Positions 34,301 through 46,256 of a stretch of 64,000 nucleotides of DNA are shown here, piece by piece (position 1 is the stretch's first letter; the number at the start of each line of letters is the position of its first letter). The notes beneath the pieces are model-generated. The model made no database searches. It was not told the origin of the DNA and worked only from the letters and a program-made list of their open reading frames with translations. The DNA is from Vigna angularis. Its lineage: Eukaryota; Streptophyta; Magnoliopsida; Fabales; Fabaceae. Where the stretch lies: NCBI RefSeq assembly GCF_016808095.1, contig NC_068973.1, forward strand, positions 35,520,077 to 35,584,076. The letters run 5' to 3'. The position numbers were made by a program, and so were the translations under genes.

Positions 34301-35129
34301 TTAATTTGCAGAGTTTTGCCAATCCAAAACTTTCGAAACTCATAAATTAAATAAATAAAAAAAACTGAAAAAAACACTTTTAATCTTACTACAAGTTCAA
34401 TAAAAACATACTAATTTTTATTTTTAAATATCAAGTTATAATTAATTTAATAGAAACATATGAGTACAAAATAATTTTTAAAAGTTTATTTTCTTAAACA
34501 TAATTTTGTAACTAATTTAATAAAAATATATTAATACTGAAAAAATTGATTTTTTTCTTAAACATAATTTTATAATTAATTTATTAGATGAATATTAATA
34601 ATAATAAAAGAAGTTTAAAGTTTTCTTTTTTAAATATAAAGAGAGTGTTTTACCCACTTGATATTAAACTCCAAAAAATTATTATCCCCAATAAAAATAA
34701 ATATGTATAAAATAAAATTAAAAATTCACTTGTTTAATATATAAGAAATATATAAATTTGGTAATAAAATGGAATGTGTGACGAGGCACTAAATTAAATA
34801 AGATAAAATTCAACCCTGGATTCTTCTCTTATCCGCAACAAAATTAAATGATCAAATTAATTAAACAAATTAGAAAAAGTAAAGTGCATTTGATATTACA
34901 ATGTTATATATATAATTTAATTTTATCAAATTCTCATGATTAATTTATTATTTAATAATGTTGATGTATATTTTGATCATTATTATTTTTATAAAAATGA
35001 AATCATTTTAAGCAATAATCATCATTATGATAATAATGATAATAAATAAAAAACTAGTGATAATGTAGAAGAGATAAAAAGTGATTATGTAGGGGTAACC
35101 TCAGGCACAGAAGCTGAGCCTCTGACTCA
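31326..35129. other. Intergenic region, very AT-rich
   Basis: The first 250 bp or so should be Lunapark 3'UTR. The rest is AT-rich spacer with no recognised gene. Short frames near 31857-32256 have no family resemblance. The last part (35100-35130) leads into a CT-rich leader of the next gene. Confidence 0.6.
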
Positions 35130-35292
35130 AACTTGACCCATCAATTTCCCCCTCTTCTATGTTCTGACATGACATCGGCATCCAAACCCAGCAAACCTCT
35201 GTCCCCTTTCAATTCCGTTTCTCTCTCCTCTCTCTATATTCACTCTCTCTCTTCCTCTCACTCTCACCCTTCCTTCATATGCTTCCTCAAAG
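35130..35292 (+). other. UBP26 5'UTR exon (approximate left end)
   Basis: A CT-rich stretch (CTCTCTCCTCTCTCTATATT) ends CTCAAAG|GTAAAT at 35292. A possible second leader exon is 35412-35486 (acceptor CTTGCAG, donor TATCAG|GTAACG). The acceptor for the coding exon is TTGTACTGTAG ending at 35987, one base before the start codon. Confidence 0.5.
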
Positions 35293-35988
35293 GTAAATTC
35301 TGTAATATTTTTTTAATTCGTATTCAGTAATTTTTTACAAAAGTAAAAAGAAAAATAATAATTAAAATTTCTTCTTCCTCTTATATCTTTCCTTTCTCCA
35401 CAATCTTGCAGTGTATTTTGATCTTGCAGTTCATAGCAGTTTCGTTCTTCTCCTCTTCCTCTTCCTCTCTCTTATCTGTCTATCAGGTAACGCTCCCAGA
35501 AATAACTTTCCTCCTTTCTTATCATTCCTTCTACCAACTTCCCCTATTTGTGTTTTCAATTCATCAATCTTCGAAAACTTGTTTTTCTGTGTTGAAACAC
35601 TGTCATTCTTTTCTTGGATTAGATAGAAAATTCTAGGGTTCTATGTAGCGGTTTTGCCGAATTTGGTTTGTCTTTTTTTCAGCCGGGTGATGATTGCCAA
35701 AACTTGGGTTTCGGTAATGTGTCTGCTTAGACCAAACTGAAGACAGCCATTACTTCCATCTTAAACTTTTTTGTAATGCGATTTATGCTATCTTAGACTT
35801 TAAGTTCAAGTTATATTACTTGCATGTATGCTCGGAGTGATGCATGTGATACATATGATATGAATATGATGCTCATTTGACATGTTTTTTATTTTCATGG
35901 AAATCTTAAATGGACATGAATTGTTGAATTGTTATTTATCAGTGTTTCACCCTAATATGTCAGGACTAGGTTGTATTTGTACTGTAGA

Positions 35989-38900
35989 ATGAGTAGACCA
36001 TCAACACGAGGTAAAAATAAAAGACACAGACAAGGGGATGATGGCAACGGGACTGTGGAAATATGGAGGTACACTTTCTACTCTTACTTTCTGATCAGTA
36101 AAATGAAAATTTATAATGCTAGCCTTTTGGGTTATTGATTGTTTTAAAATGTCTTTTGCATAGGAAAATTCACAATAGTGGTGTGGTAACTCATGATGAT
36201 ATGAATCAGTTATATATGATCTGGAAGCCAGTTTGTTCAGGATGTCGCGTCAATAGCAAAGACAACCCAAATTGCTTCTGTGCATTGGTTCCACCTCTAA
36301 ATGGATCCCGGAAATCTGGCTTGTGGCAAAAGATGTCCGATTTTCTTGAAGGTCTTGGCCATGATCCGAATAAGGATCTACGGGCATCTGCTAATTCTCC
36401 TGCAGGTCTCACAAATCTTGGCGCAACATGCTATGCCAACAGTATACTTCAGTGTTTGTATATGAATCAATCTTTTCGAGAAGGCATCTTTTCTGTAGAA
36501 CAAGATGTTTTACAACAACAGCCTGTGCTGGATCAGCTGACCCGACTTTTTGTGCAGTTGCATATTAGCAAAATGGCTTTTATAGATTCTTCTCCATTTG
36601 TAAGAACCCTGGAATTAGATAATGGAGTTCAGCAGGATAGTCATGAATTTCTAACTTTGCTTCTCTCTTTGCTCGAGGGTTGTCTTAGCCATTCCAAAGT
36701 GCCCAAGGCAAGAACAATAGTTCAAGATCTTTTCCGGGGAAGTGTGTCTCATGTGACAAAGTACGCATCATTATATTTATACAACTTATTTACTGATTGA
36801 CAATTTTCTTTTCTTGTAAAATTCTACTTTATTAGTCTTTTATATATTTGTCAAGTGTACTCTATTTTGCACCCTCTCACTCCTTAACCTAATAAACAAC
36901 AATAAATTATGCTAAACATGTAATATGATTGTTTGTTTTTTAATCTTTACAAAATGTGTATTTGGTTGTATTTTCTGAGAAAGAATGTTTCTTATTTTGC
37001 CTTTGATTGTCTTGCATCAACATGCATGTTACCTACTTTAGTTTTGTATTACTGTTTGTTATTTTGTACTATACTTCAAGACACTTATTTTTTTCTTATA
37101 ACTGGCCAGAATGCAGGAGCAACACCAGTGATTTGTGTACATATGATCACAAATATGGTCTTTATGTTAAATTCTGTCCTTGCAATAGTGGTCTTGTTTA
37201 TGAGTTATGAATATGATTCTCAAATATTTCTTATGATTTTATGTAGGTGCTCACAATGTGGAAGAGACTCTGAAGCTTCTTCCAAGATGGAAGATTTCTA
37301 TGAACTGGAGTTGAATGTCAAAGGATTGAAAAGTTTAGATGAGAGCTTAGATGAATATCTCACTGTTGAAGAGCTTAATGGAGACAATCAATATTTTTGC
37401 GAGTCATGTAAAGGAAGAGTTGATGCTACTCGCAGCATCAAGCTGCGTACATTGCCCAAAATACTTAATTTTCAACTTAAACGTTACATCTTCCTTCCTA
37501 AGGTATTGATAGACTTGTGTTTTTATTTTTATTTTTATTGCAAGCATTGTTTCAACCAAGTTGTGTGCATTTTCCATTCTTTATAATTCTTATTTTTTGT
37601 TTCATTGTAGTTTTTTAAGCATGCAAGAGGACCCTGGTTTGATAAAAATAAGCAATAAGCATCTGACAAAGAATGTTAAGAATTTTTTTATAAATAATAT
37701 CTTATAAAAAAATTAATAGTAATAAAAAATTATCTATCTGTTTGCATATCTTTGTCAGCCTTCAAAGGGAAGGTAGGATACTATTCCTATGTATATTGCA
37801 TGTAAAATTTCTGTCCTTTTAAGAAATTGTATTCCAGTGCACAAGTGTGCAGAAAATCTTTTTTATAAAATATTTTATCCTGATTACAAATATTAGATAA
37901 ACTTAATTGGATAAAAAAATCTCTCTAACCCATGTCTTTTCATTTAAACCAGATATCTTGTTCTAAAAAGCTTTGGAAGTTCATTGGTTTGTTTTTTTGT
38001 TGTTCTTAATATGCAATTTTGTTTTTAGTTTTTTGTCTTAATATCTTTTCTTTTTACTCTTGTACATCAATCACTTCTCTAATAAATTTTATACTTGATG
38101 AAAAGAAAATAAAAGAGGATTTTTTTTGAATGGTTTAGGAGTATTATTTTTTAATTGTTAACTTTTTAATATTGATTATTTTTTGAGTAAATTACACTCT
38201 CATCCCTTGAGAGATTGTTAAATTACAGTGTTCTTCCCTTAGTTTTGAAAAATTATGCTGATAGAAGTTATATTGAATTAAAATCCAGAAATACTAACCA
38301 GGAAACAAGAATGTCCTTATGGTTATTAATTAATTTCTCAAATAGTGATAGCTCTAAACAAAATTAATTTCAGGCATTTTTAGGAATTTGAATCCCCCAC
38401 ACAAAACAATATGATCGCATTATTTTACCCTAACTATCAATAACTTCCCTAATTAATAGGCTCTGCTCAACTAATTGACAGCTGAATCCACTAACTATTA
38501 CACATTATAATTTTTTCTTATTCTTTATTGGATACACACATTTAATAGAAGATTGTCTTGTTCTATCAATACTCTCCCTTTCAAGTGGGATCTTGCCCAC
38601 AAGGTGGAATTGAGGAAACACTTGTTGAATCTCAGATGCTAACTCCCAACTATTCTCACATGGTGAAAGTTGTTGTCATTTGAGCAACACTTCTACATCT
38701 CCCTGAGCATTCTGTCTGCTACTGAAAACAACTTCTTGAAATCTTTGGAGCTCCCTGTCTTCGGTCAGAGCAGCAGGTAAACCTTGTTCTGATGACAAAC
38801 CTCACAACATGCCACATAGTTCTTAATATCATTTTTATATCCATCCAAGATACTGCATTCACCACCCTTTTGTAAGTCCAAAAAAAACAAGAATGTCCTG

Positions 38901-41900
38901 CTATTGGAGAATCATGTAAATTCTGCAGAAGGATAAGAATTTGGTTAAGTTTACAGGGAAGCAACAACTTTCCTTTAAATTATAGCTGATTTTTTCTTAA
39001 CTCATAACCAATGTGATTCTCATTCTTTGTTACTAAATTCTGGTAAATCCAGAGATATAGATCTTTAATTAATTTAGAATCCCGTTCAGGGAAATTTTCA
39101 CCATTCACCACTGATGTAGTCACTAATTATTTTGTTACAAAAACTAGGGTATGTTCGAAAATTTCCATTGCTTCTTCCTTCTTGTACCCCACCCTAATAA
39201 TTCACACAACCCAATTCTTTTCTTCAATCCTCCTTGCTTTGTTCATAGCTTCTGATAGTTTGAGGTTTGCACAAGCTCAATTCTTCTCTTGCATCTCTCA
39301 GCCCATTCATTAAAGTTTCCAGCAAACCTTGAGCAGAACCAGCGTATTTCTTGCACTGATAAAGCTCTTAAGATTGGAGCTCTAATACCAGTTGATAGAA
39401 CTGGAATCATATTAGAATCTAGAAGTAGTAGTCAAAACAAGAATGTCTTTATTGTTATTAAAGAACTCCTCAAACAGTAACAGCTCTCAAAAGAATTAGT
39501 GCAGTATTTCGAGGAAGCTGAACCCTCTCACACAATTAATCAATTGTATTTTTCCATCCGAAACTGTTAACAACTTCATCTATTAATAGTGTATGCTCAT
39601 CTAACCGACAGCAAACTCCACTAGCTATTACACATTATATGGAGGTGTTAGGGAGGTGTAAATGTTGCAAATGTATGCCAATATGGCACTTCAAGAAGCA
39701 AGGTGCCTTTGCTTCATAGCCCGAAGCTTTATTTTGTCTTCTGATGTGTTTTAGCTGAAGGTATAAAAGTTTAGTGGCATGCATATTTCTGAGAAAAATT
39801 TACTTGGAGGGTCATTCATAGTTACTTAAAATTGCTGAGATCCATTTACATTCAGATGAAGCATAACACATTTTCATCTCGAGAAGGGGCATGATTTGCC
39901 TTGTTTCTTTCTTAAAATAGTGGTTTTCTAATGGTGTTTCCCTATGTGTGTTTGATTTTCTTTACCCTTCATTTGTGTTGACAGACTACAACAAAGAAGA
40001 AAGTTAATTCTGCTTTCTCATTTCCTGCTGAACTTGATATGCGGCATAGAATGTCGGAGTTGTCTGAGTTTGATTTGGTGTATGATCTGTCAGCTGTATT
40101 GATTCACAAGGGAACTGGTGCTAATAGTGGCCATTACATTGCACATATTAAGGATGTAAACACTGGGCAATGGTGGGAATTTGATGATGAGCATGTTACT
40201 AATTTGGGTTGTCATCCATTTGGTGAAGGGTCTTCAAATTCTACCTCTAAATCCATCAAGAATGAGGCAATTCATTCTGGAAGTTCTCAAGGGATGATAG
40301 CTGACAGTAATGGAAATGGTTTGAATGTCTCTCATTTGCAATCTTCACGTGTGGAGACATTTTTGTCTACTGATGCGTACATGTTGATGTACCATCTTAA
40401 ACATACGAAAAATGTAGGTGAAAGTGGGAGTGTAATTTGTGGAGCTAGGCATAATGAAAGAGAGGGTGTTGAAGTTGCTATGCAAAATGGCACTTCTCTT
40501 CCATTTCATATTTATGATGAGATTCAAAATTTTAATGCGTCATATGATGAGGTTTGTCAGCAGTACAGCAAGATGAAAGAGTTCGAATTGGGTCGTATTA
40601 CTGGGAGGAGACAGGAGGTTCGATCTGTTTTAGCTGAAGCTCCTGTTCAACCTTTGGAGCAACCATTTTACTGGATTTCTAGTGAATGGCTTCGCCAGTG
40701 GGCTGACAACATTGTTCCAAAGTTAGTTCTTATTCCTTACAAATAATTATTAGAGTCATGTTAATTGATGTATTTTTTAGGATGCTTACTTTTCAAGGTA
40801 TATGCAGCCCTCTTGACAACTCGCCTGTTCAATGTTCACATGGGAAAGTCCCAGTTTCAAAGGTTACCTCAATGAAGCGGTTGTCTGCCAAAGCATGGGA
40901 TATGTTGTTCTCCAAGGTAACTTTTTGTTAGTCAGCTGTTACATATTTTTTGTGGATTATTAATTTGTACTTGTGGTATAATACCATTACGGTTTGTTTG
41001 GTGTTGAAGATATGAATAGGGTTGAATCCAAGCATGATAAACTTAACCCTGTCAAATGATTGGTGTACCTCAGATAATTATATAACTCAATTGTGTTACC
41101 TTTTCCTGTATTTGATATGATAAAAATTATGTTCTTGTGACGAAATTACACTTTCATTAAAATTACATATAATATATTTTATTGCTTTCCAACTTGGTTT
41201 CTTCCTCTGAAGATAAGAAATACTTTGCATGGTTAGCAATGATTATGTCTTGGGAATGGTTAAAATTGACAAGAAGCTCTCTTTCAATCTATTTTTATAT
41301 GTTGGGCTGGGCAATACTGATTCCAAAGTAGAAAAGAAAATTTACCAGATGTAGTGGCGATAAATCTAGTTCTATAAGTGAACTTTAGAAGTTGAGCGAG
41401 TAGTTGTGTTGACCATAAACACATTTCTTCCTGGTGATGTCTGTAAGGAAACTATAGTCATATGGGGGCTGATGGAACAGAAACTTTCTTAGAAATGCTT
41501 ATATGAGGAGGAAAATGCTGTGTATAGTTAACTGAATTAATTACAGTTTCTGGTATAATTAACAGGAACTGCATACTCTGCTGGACAGATGTAAATAATG
41601 ATGATTTTTCATTTGATGGTTTATATGTGTATCTCTTCCATATTCTTGTTCCTATTGCTGCTTCCGCTCTCACCATTTGCGGTAATAATAATATAGATGA
41701 TGTGTTCCCTTTATTGACTTTTAAAATTCAGTATGGTGGGGGCCCCACATTATCTCATGATGAGCACTGTTTGGATTGCCTGATTCATGGGGCTAAGACC
41801 GTGGTTTCAGCTGACTCCTACCGGGATAGAAGAGATTCAATGAAATCACTTGCACGGGATATTCTAGATGGAAACTGCCCGGATGGAAAGTTTTACATTT

Positions 41901-44900
41901 CCAGACAATGGTATGATAACAGTTTTCTCATGTCATTGCGATTCATACCGGGGATTTTTGGGTGACTGTGTTCTATTTCTTGTACATAAGAAACTGTAAA
42001 TATATGGACATACTGAACTCTATGATCAGTTTTCATTGGCTCCAATTTCTTCTTCATTGTGCTATAGGAAACTTATAGTTCAATAGTTAGTCTATAAACA
42101 TGATTTATGATCGTATGATCTATGCTGCTAACATCCCTAGTGGATTTTTTTTTTCTTCACTACACTAATAGGATGGTTTCAAAGTAATGGTTTATATCTT
42201 TTCATGGTGAGGAACATGCTTTTGTAGGTTGCAACAATGGTGGAAAAGGAAAGTTCTTGATGCTCCATCTGAAGCTGATGCTGGGCCAACAGCAGCCATT
42301 AGTTGTCCACATGATCAACTGCTGCCTGAGCAAGCTCCTGGTGCTAAGCGTGTGCTTATTCCTGAGAGTTTTTGGCTCTTCTTATATGAAGATGCGGTGT
42401 CTGTGAAGCCTGGTGATCCTTTGGGTGGCCCAACATTTTCTTCAGATTCTGAACAGTGTTCCCTGTGCAGTAATGAATTATCAGAAGTAGCATGCTTTGA
42501 GGACTCCTTGAGGTTTTATCATTCATTCATTGCCACTAATGCAGAGCATTATGCAGACAAATTTTAAACTGATTTCCTGTCTTTATGCTGCAGATTAGTT
42601 AAACAAAAGCAACGTCAGAATCATGAGAAATTGTTCCAGGCTAAAAGTCTGCCACTTTCTCTAAACTGCAAGTATTTCTTGGTGCCTTCATCTTGGATTT
42701 CAAATTGGAGAAATTACATCAATCCAACCCTGAAGAATTCAGATAAACCTGAAACTTTAGATGGGGCAATTGATTCATTGTTATGTGAAAAGGTACATGG
42801 TTACTTATCCTTGATTATCTGTCATATTTTGCAACTTTCTCCACAGTATGGATTATGTTTGCTTTAGTTACTAAATATGATTTTGACTGGTGTTTGGTTA
42901 AATTTGAGAAAAATAATTTTTGCAACTGTTAAGAGGAGATTTATTTCTCAAAGGTGTCCTATCCAGTTTGCGATAGGGACTTTATTAGCAGAGATTACTC
43001 TTGAACGGACGGACTGATTTGGTCTTCACACTGATAAGCTTTTCATTTTTGCGAATTTAATCCTTAGGAAATTGGTATGATGAAATTTGTGTTTTTGTTT
43101 TGCATCAGCACTCACAGCTTCTTGAAAGACCTCCTGAATTGGTTTTCAGACGCAGTGTTTGGTTAAATTTGAGAAAAATAATTTTTGCAACTGTTAAGAG
43201 ATTTATTTTTAAAAGGTATCCTATCCAGTTTGCGATAGGGACTTTATTAGCAGAGATTACTCTTGAACGGACGGACTGATTTGGTGTGCACACTGATAAG
43301 CTTTTCATTTTTGCGAATTTAATCCTTAGGAAATTGGTATGATGAAATTTGTGTTTTTGTTTTGCATCAGCACTCACAGCTTCTTGAAAGACCTCCTGAA
43401 TTGGTTTTCAGACGCGGTGCCATTATCCAGAAGGAGTCTTCTGTAAGTTGATTAAAGTAACTTTAATTTCTGTAATTTTGTCAAGCAATCCTAGTTTTTT
43501 TTTCCTATTTGAGATGAACTCATAATCCAGAAGGAGTCTTCTGTAAGTTGATTAAAGTAACTTTAATTTCTGTATTTTCGTCAAGCAATCCTAGTTTTTT
43601 TTTTCCTATTTGAGATGAACTACATTCACTTTAGGATGATGGTTCATATTATGTGTTCTTGTAATTCATTTTTCTTCTTTCTCGTTTTTCACATTTCAAT
43701 GGAATTAGTTTTAGTTACTTTGAAGTTCAATTTCCTTTCTCTATGTTAACCCAATCAATTTTGTGAGTTCTAGGTAGGTGGCTTAACCATTGTATCTGAG
43801 AATGATTGGAAACGCTTCTGTGAAGAATGGGGTGGTATTGAGACTAAAGGAATATCTGCAACTATTGATCATACTAGTAATCCAGGCAATGTTTTGGCTG
43901 GATCCAGTGAAGAAATGCTGACATGCAAGGATCAGTTGGGCACAGCAGATAAAATGAATTATGAAAATGGAACTGGACTAGTCTTCATCAAGACTTGTCC
44001 TGAGGTAATCCAAAATTAGGCCTTAGTTGAGTAGCTATACAGATGGCCCCCATGTCCAATTGTTACACATTAGTCATTTAGAAAATAAATCCTACATTCA
44101 CAAGTTTTCATTAGAAAGTCATTAGGAAATAAATCCTACATTCACAAGTTTTCATTAGAAAGCCATATTGTTGGCTTTCCTATTTTCCCCTCCAACTAGC
44201 TTCTTTCATCTCATTAATATCACAATAACTTTTTGTTTGTGAACATTTGATTCTTTAGGTGTTCCCCATTTGCAACATTATCCCATAATTCTATAATCTA
44301 CTCTCGTCATTGCATTTTCGTTTTTAGTTTAGTTCATTCTTATATTCTTGTGCTAAATTATCTTTCTTTTATTGGATAATATATTTTAATCCTTGCTTGA
44401 GCTATAATTTTTCCAGGTTTGTGAAAATTGCATTGGAGAAAGAGAGAGCTGTGAGCTGATGCAGAAGCTTAATTATTCCAACGAGGACATATGTGTTATT
44501 CTTGTCCGTGGTAAGGAGGTACCAAGATCAATGTTAGAAGCTTCAAAGGGGTCTGTTGAAACAGATCGTCGAGTTTCCAAGCGTTCCCGTAAGACTAAAA
44601 ACGGGAGTTCAATTAGTCTAAAAGTTTCTGCTTCAACAACTTTATATCAGCTGAAAATGATGATATGGGAATCCTTTGGGGTAAGTCTAGCCTGTTATAT
44701 GTATATTGCTTTACTGTGTTTAAATGTTGGAACTAAGCATGTACTGAAAATGGCTATAAGGAGTTTCCATAATAGTTGTGGGTCGTGTGCATAATATTTA
44801 TTATAGATGTTAAATGGTTTCTTACCAAAGCATTAAACCATTCTTGGGCCTTTGCTACCACAGGTTAGTATTGAGTTTTTAGCAATGGAGATTGGAATTC

Positions 44901-45505
44901 CTGTAAATTTTAAAGAACATGTAAAGGCATTTAATTTCTAAACACTACCAATATGGATTATAAGTGAAGAAAGTGGGTAGAAATAATAATTTAGTTAATC
45001 TTTTGACATGAACTGGATGAACATCTTTTGTCATAACAGAGAACATTTGCTATAAAAGATAACAGCTTCTTGATATGTATATTTTTGTTCATGAATCTTA
45101 TTAATGATAGTTGTCCTGTCAGGTTGTTAAGGAAAACCAAATACTGCATAAAGGTGATAGGATAATTGATAGTGATAATGAAGGTGCTACCCTCGTGGAT
45201 GTGAACATATTTGCTGGAGATCAGCTTATAGTGAGAGACTCTGAGATCCACGAAAATCGAGATATTGCTGGTAAGCTATTTGCTAGTGGCAATCTGGTTC
45301 TTCATTCTATTATGTTTTTGTTAGTAGGCGATACAGGAGCATGGAAAATAATGTTTTTTATCTTTTAAAATTGAAGTCTGAGTCGCATAATTACGCTAAT
45401 CTTTTTGCAGATGAGCTTTGCGATGATAAAAAGGATCTGCAGCATACCGAGGAAGGGTTCCGTGGAACACTTCTTACAGCAAATGTTTCATCTCAGGTTG
45501 TTTAA
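35989..45505 (+). CDS. UBP26: Ubiquitin-specific protease UBP26 (USP48 type)
   Basis: join(35989..36068, 36164..36760, 37247..37502, 39985..40721, 40808..40916, 41732..41910, 42228..42512, 42594..42792, 43371..43442, 43774..44004, 44417..44680, 45123..45270, 45411..45505), 1083 aa; Arabidopsis UBP26 is about the same size. The Cys box [16 protein letters not shown] holds catalytic C116; QQDSHEF follows; C227-x2-C230 and C277-x2-C280 form the zinc finger of the fingers region; the His box [10 protein letters not shown] has H361 and ends WWEFDDEHV. Three DUSP-type segments follow ([10 protein letters not shown] near 545, YISRQWLQQWW near 650, [13 protein letters not shown] near 780), then a ubiquitin-like domain near 930-1040. 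The Arabidopsis enzyme removes ubiquitin from histone H2B in the nucleus and is needed for heterochromatic silencing and seed development. Intron 3 carries a retroelement fragment; exon 9 is partly duplicated upstream. The last short exon is the least certain. Confidence 0.93.
38259..39639 (-). mobile_element. Internally deleted Ty3/gypsy element in UBP26 intron 3
   Basis: Minus-strand element. Its 3' LTR is 38259-38568 (310 bp, TGATAGAA...TTCTATCA on plus), with a purine tract GAAAGGGAGAG (minus) at about 38571-38582. The other LTR starts at 39393 and matches only to about 39639, and the primer site TGGTATTAGAGC lies at 39379-39390 (minus). Between them a gag scrap ([16 protein letters not shown], near 39290) and an integrase zinc-finger scrap at 38719-38967 ([17 protein letters not shown], usual form HDSPxGGHSGxxRTYKR) remain; nearly all coding DNA is deleted. 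The LTRs have diverged, so the insertion is old. It sits within a 2.5-kb intron with no sign that splicing is harmed. Confidence 0.82.
42891..43417 (+). repeat. 265-bp tandem duplication covering intron 8 and part of UBP26 exon 9
   Basis: 42891-43155 and 43156-43417 are direct copies starting TGTTTGGTTAAATTTGAG. Each carries the acceptor TTTTGCATCAG and the exon start encoding [15 protein letters not shown]. In the left copy the exon body is cut after CGCAG and runs into the repeat, losing its donor. The right copy continues into the intact exon (43371-43442). The left copy is therefore a pseudo-exon. Confidence 0.9.
43421..43621 (+). repeat. 100-bp tandem duplication covering UBP26 exon 9 end and donor
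   Basis: 43421-43520 and 43521-43621 repeat with a 100-bp offset, both including AATCCAGAAGGAGTCTTCTG or its one-base variant followed by TAAGTTGATT. Thus the last 20 or so bases of exon 9 and its donor are present twice. I chose the first donor because it keeps the frame with the exon body. Confidence 0.88.
44072..44162 (+). repeat. Short tandem duplication in UBP26 intron 10
   Basis: AAATAAATCCTACATTCACA and the following AGTTTTCATTAGAAAG occur twice in a row with a period near 48 bp. It is intronic, with no coding effect. Confidence 0.85.
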
Positions 45506-45837
45506 GTACCGCACTTTCAGCAGCTGATATCTCTGTAACATCTTTTTGTTGCTGTTTTCAAAAGAAAAGCTGGATGAAGTAGTGCGGAGCAGTACAACCA
45601 TGTAAATCCATGTGCCTGGTGCTTTAAAACTGTCAACAGTTATTTTATCCTTCAAAGCCTGGGTAGAGGCAAATTTTGGAATGTATTAATGTTCTAGTAA
45701 CTTATGGTACGGCTGTTATCTCTGTTTGAATCGAGACATTGCCAGAAAAACAATTGTTGTTTTAGTTTACTTATTTATCATTAGTATCTTTCAGTTAAAC
45801 ATTTAGTCTGTGTCTTTTGTTCAATACATTATCCGAG

Positions 45838-46208
45838 TTTAAAAATGATGAATTATTTAGTTATTTTTGGAGTTATATTAGTTTTAGATGTGAATTATTT
45901 ATTATTTTTTATGTTCATTCAAATATTATAAATTATCTAATTATTTTTGGGATATATCAGTTTTAGATATAAATTATTTATTATTTTTTATCAATTGAAA
46001 AGAAAATTTGTGGTTATATGTTCACATTAAAAAATCATGAATTATTCAGATATTTCTGTATTCATAAAAATCTCCATATAAACTGAAATGAATATTAATA
46101 ATATCTGAAATTTTCAATATAAATATGTAGATTTCTCTATTTTTATATCTATTTTCCTTCTAATATTTCCTTTTAATATGTTCAAATTATTAAAATTATA
46201 TATATATA

Positions 46209-46256
<48 letters not shown>

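Noticed and set aside
43111..43155. First copy of the UBP26 exon 9 start as the real exon
   Set aside because: It loses the exon's 3' part and donor. The second copy at 43371 continues in frame to 43442 and into the next exon.
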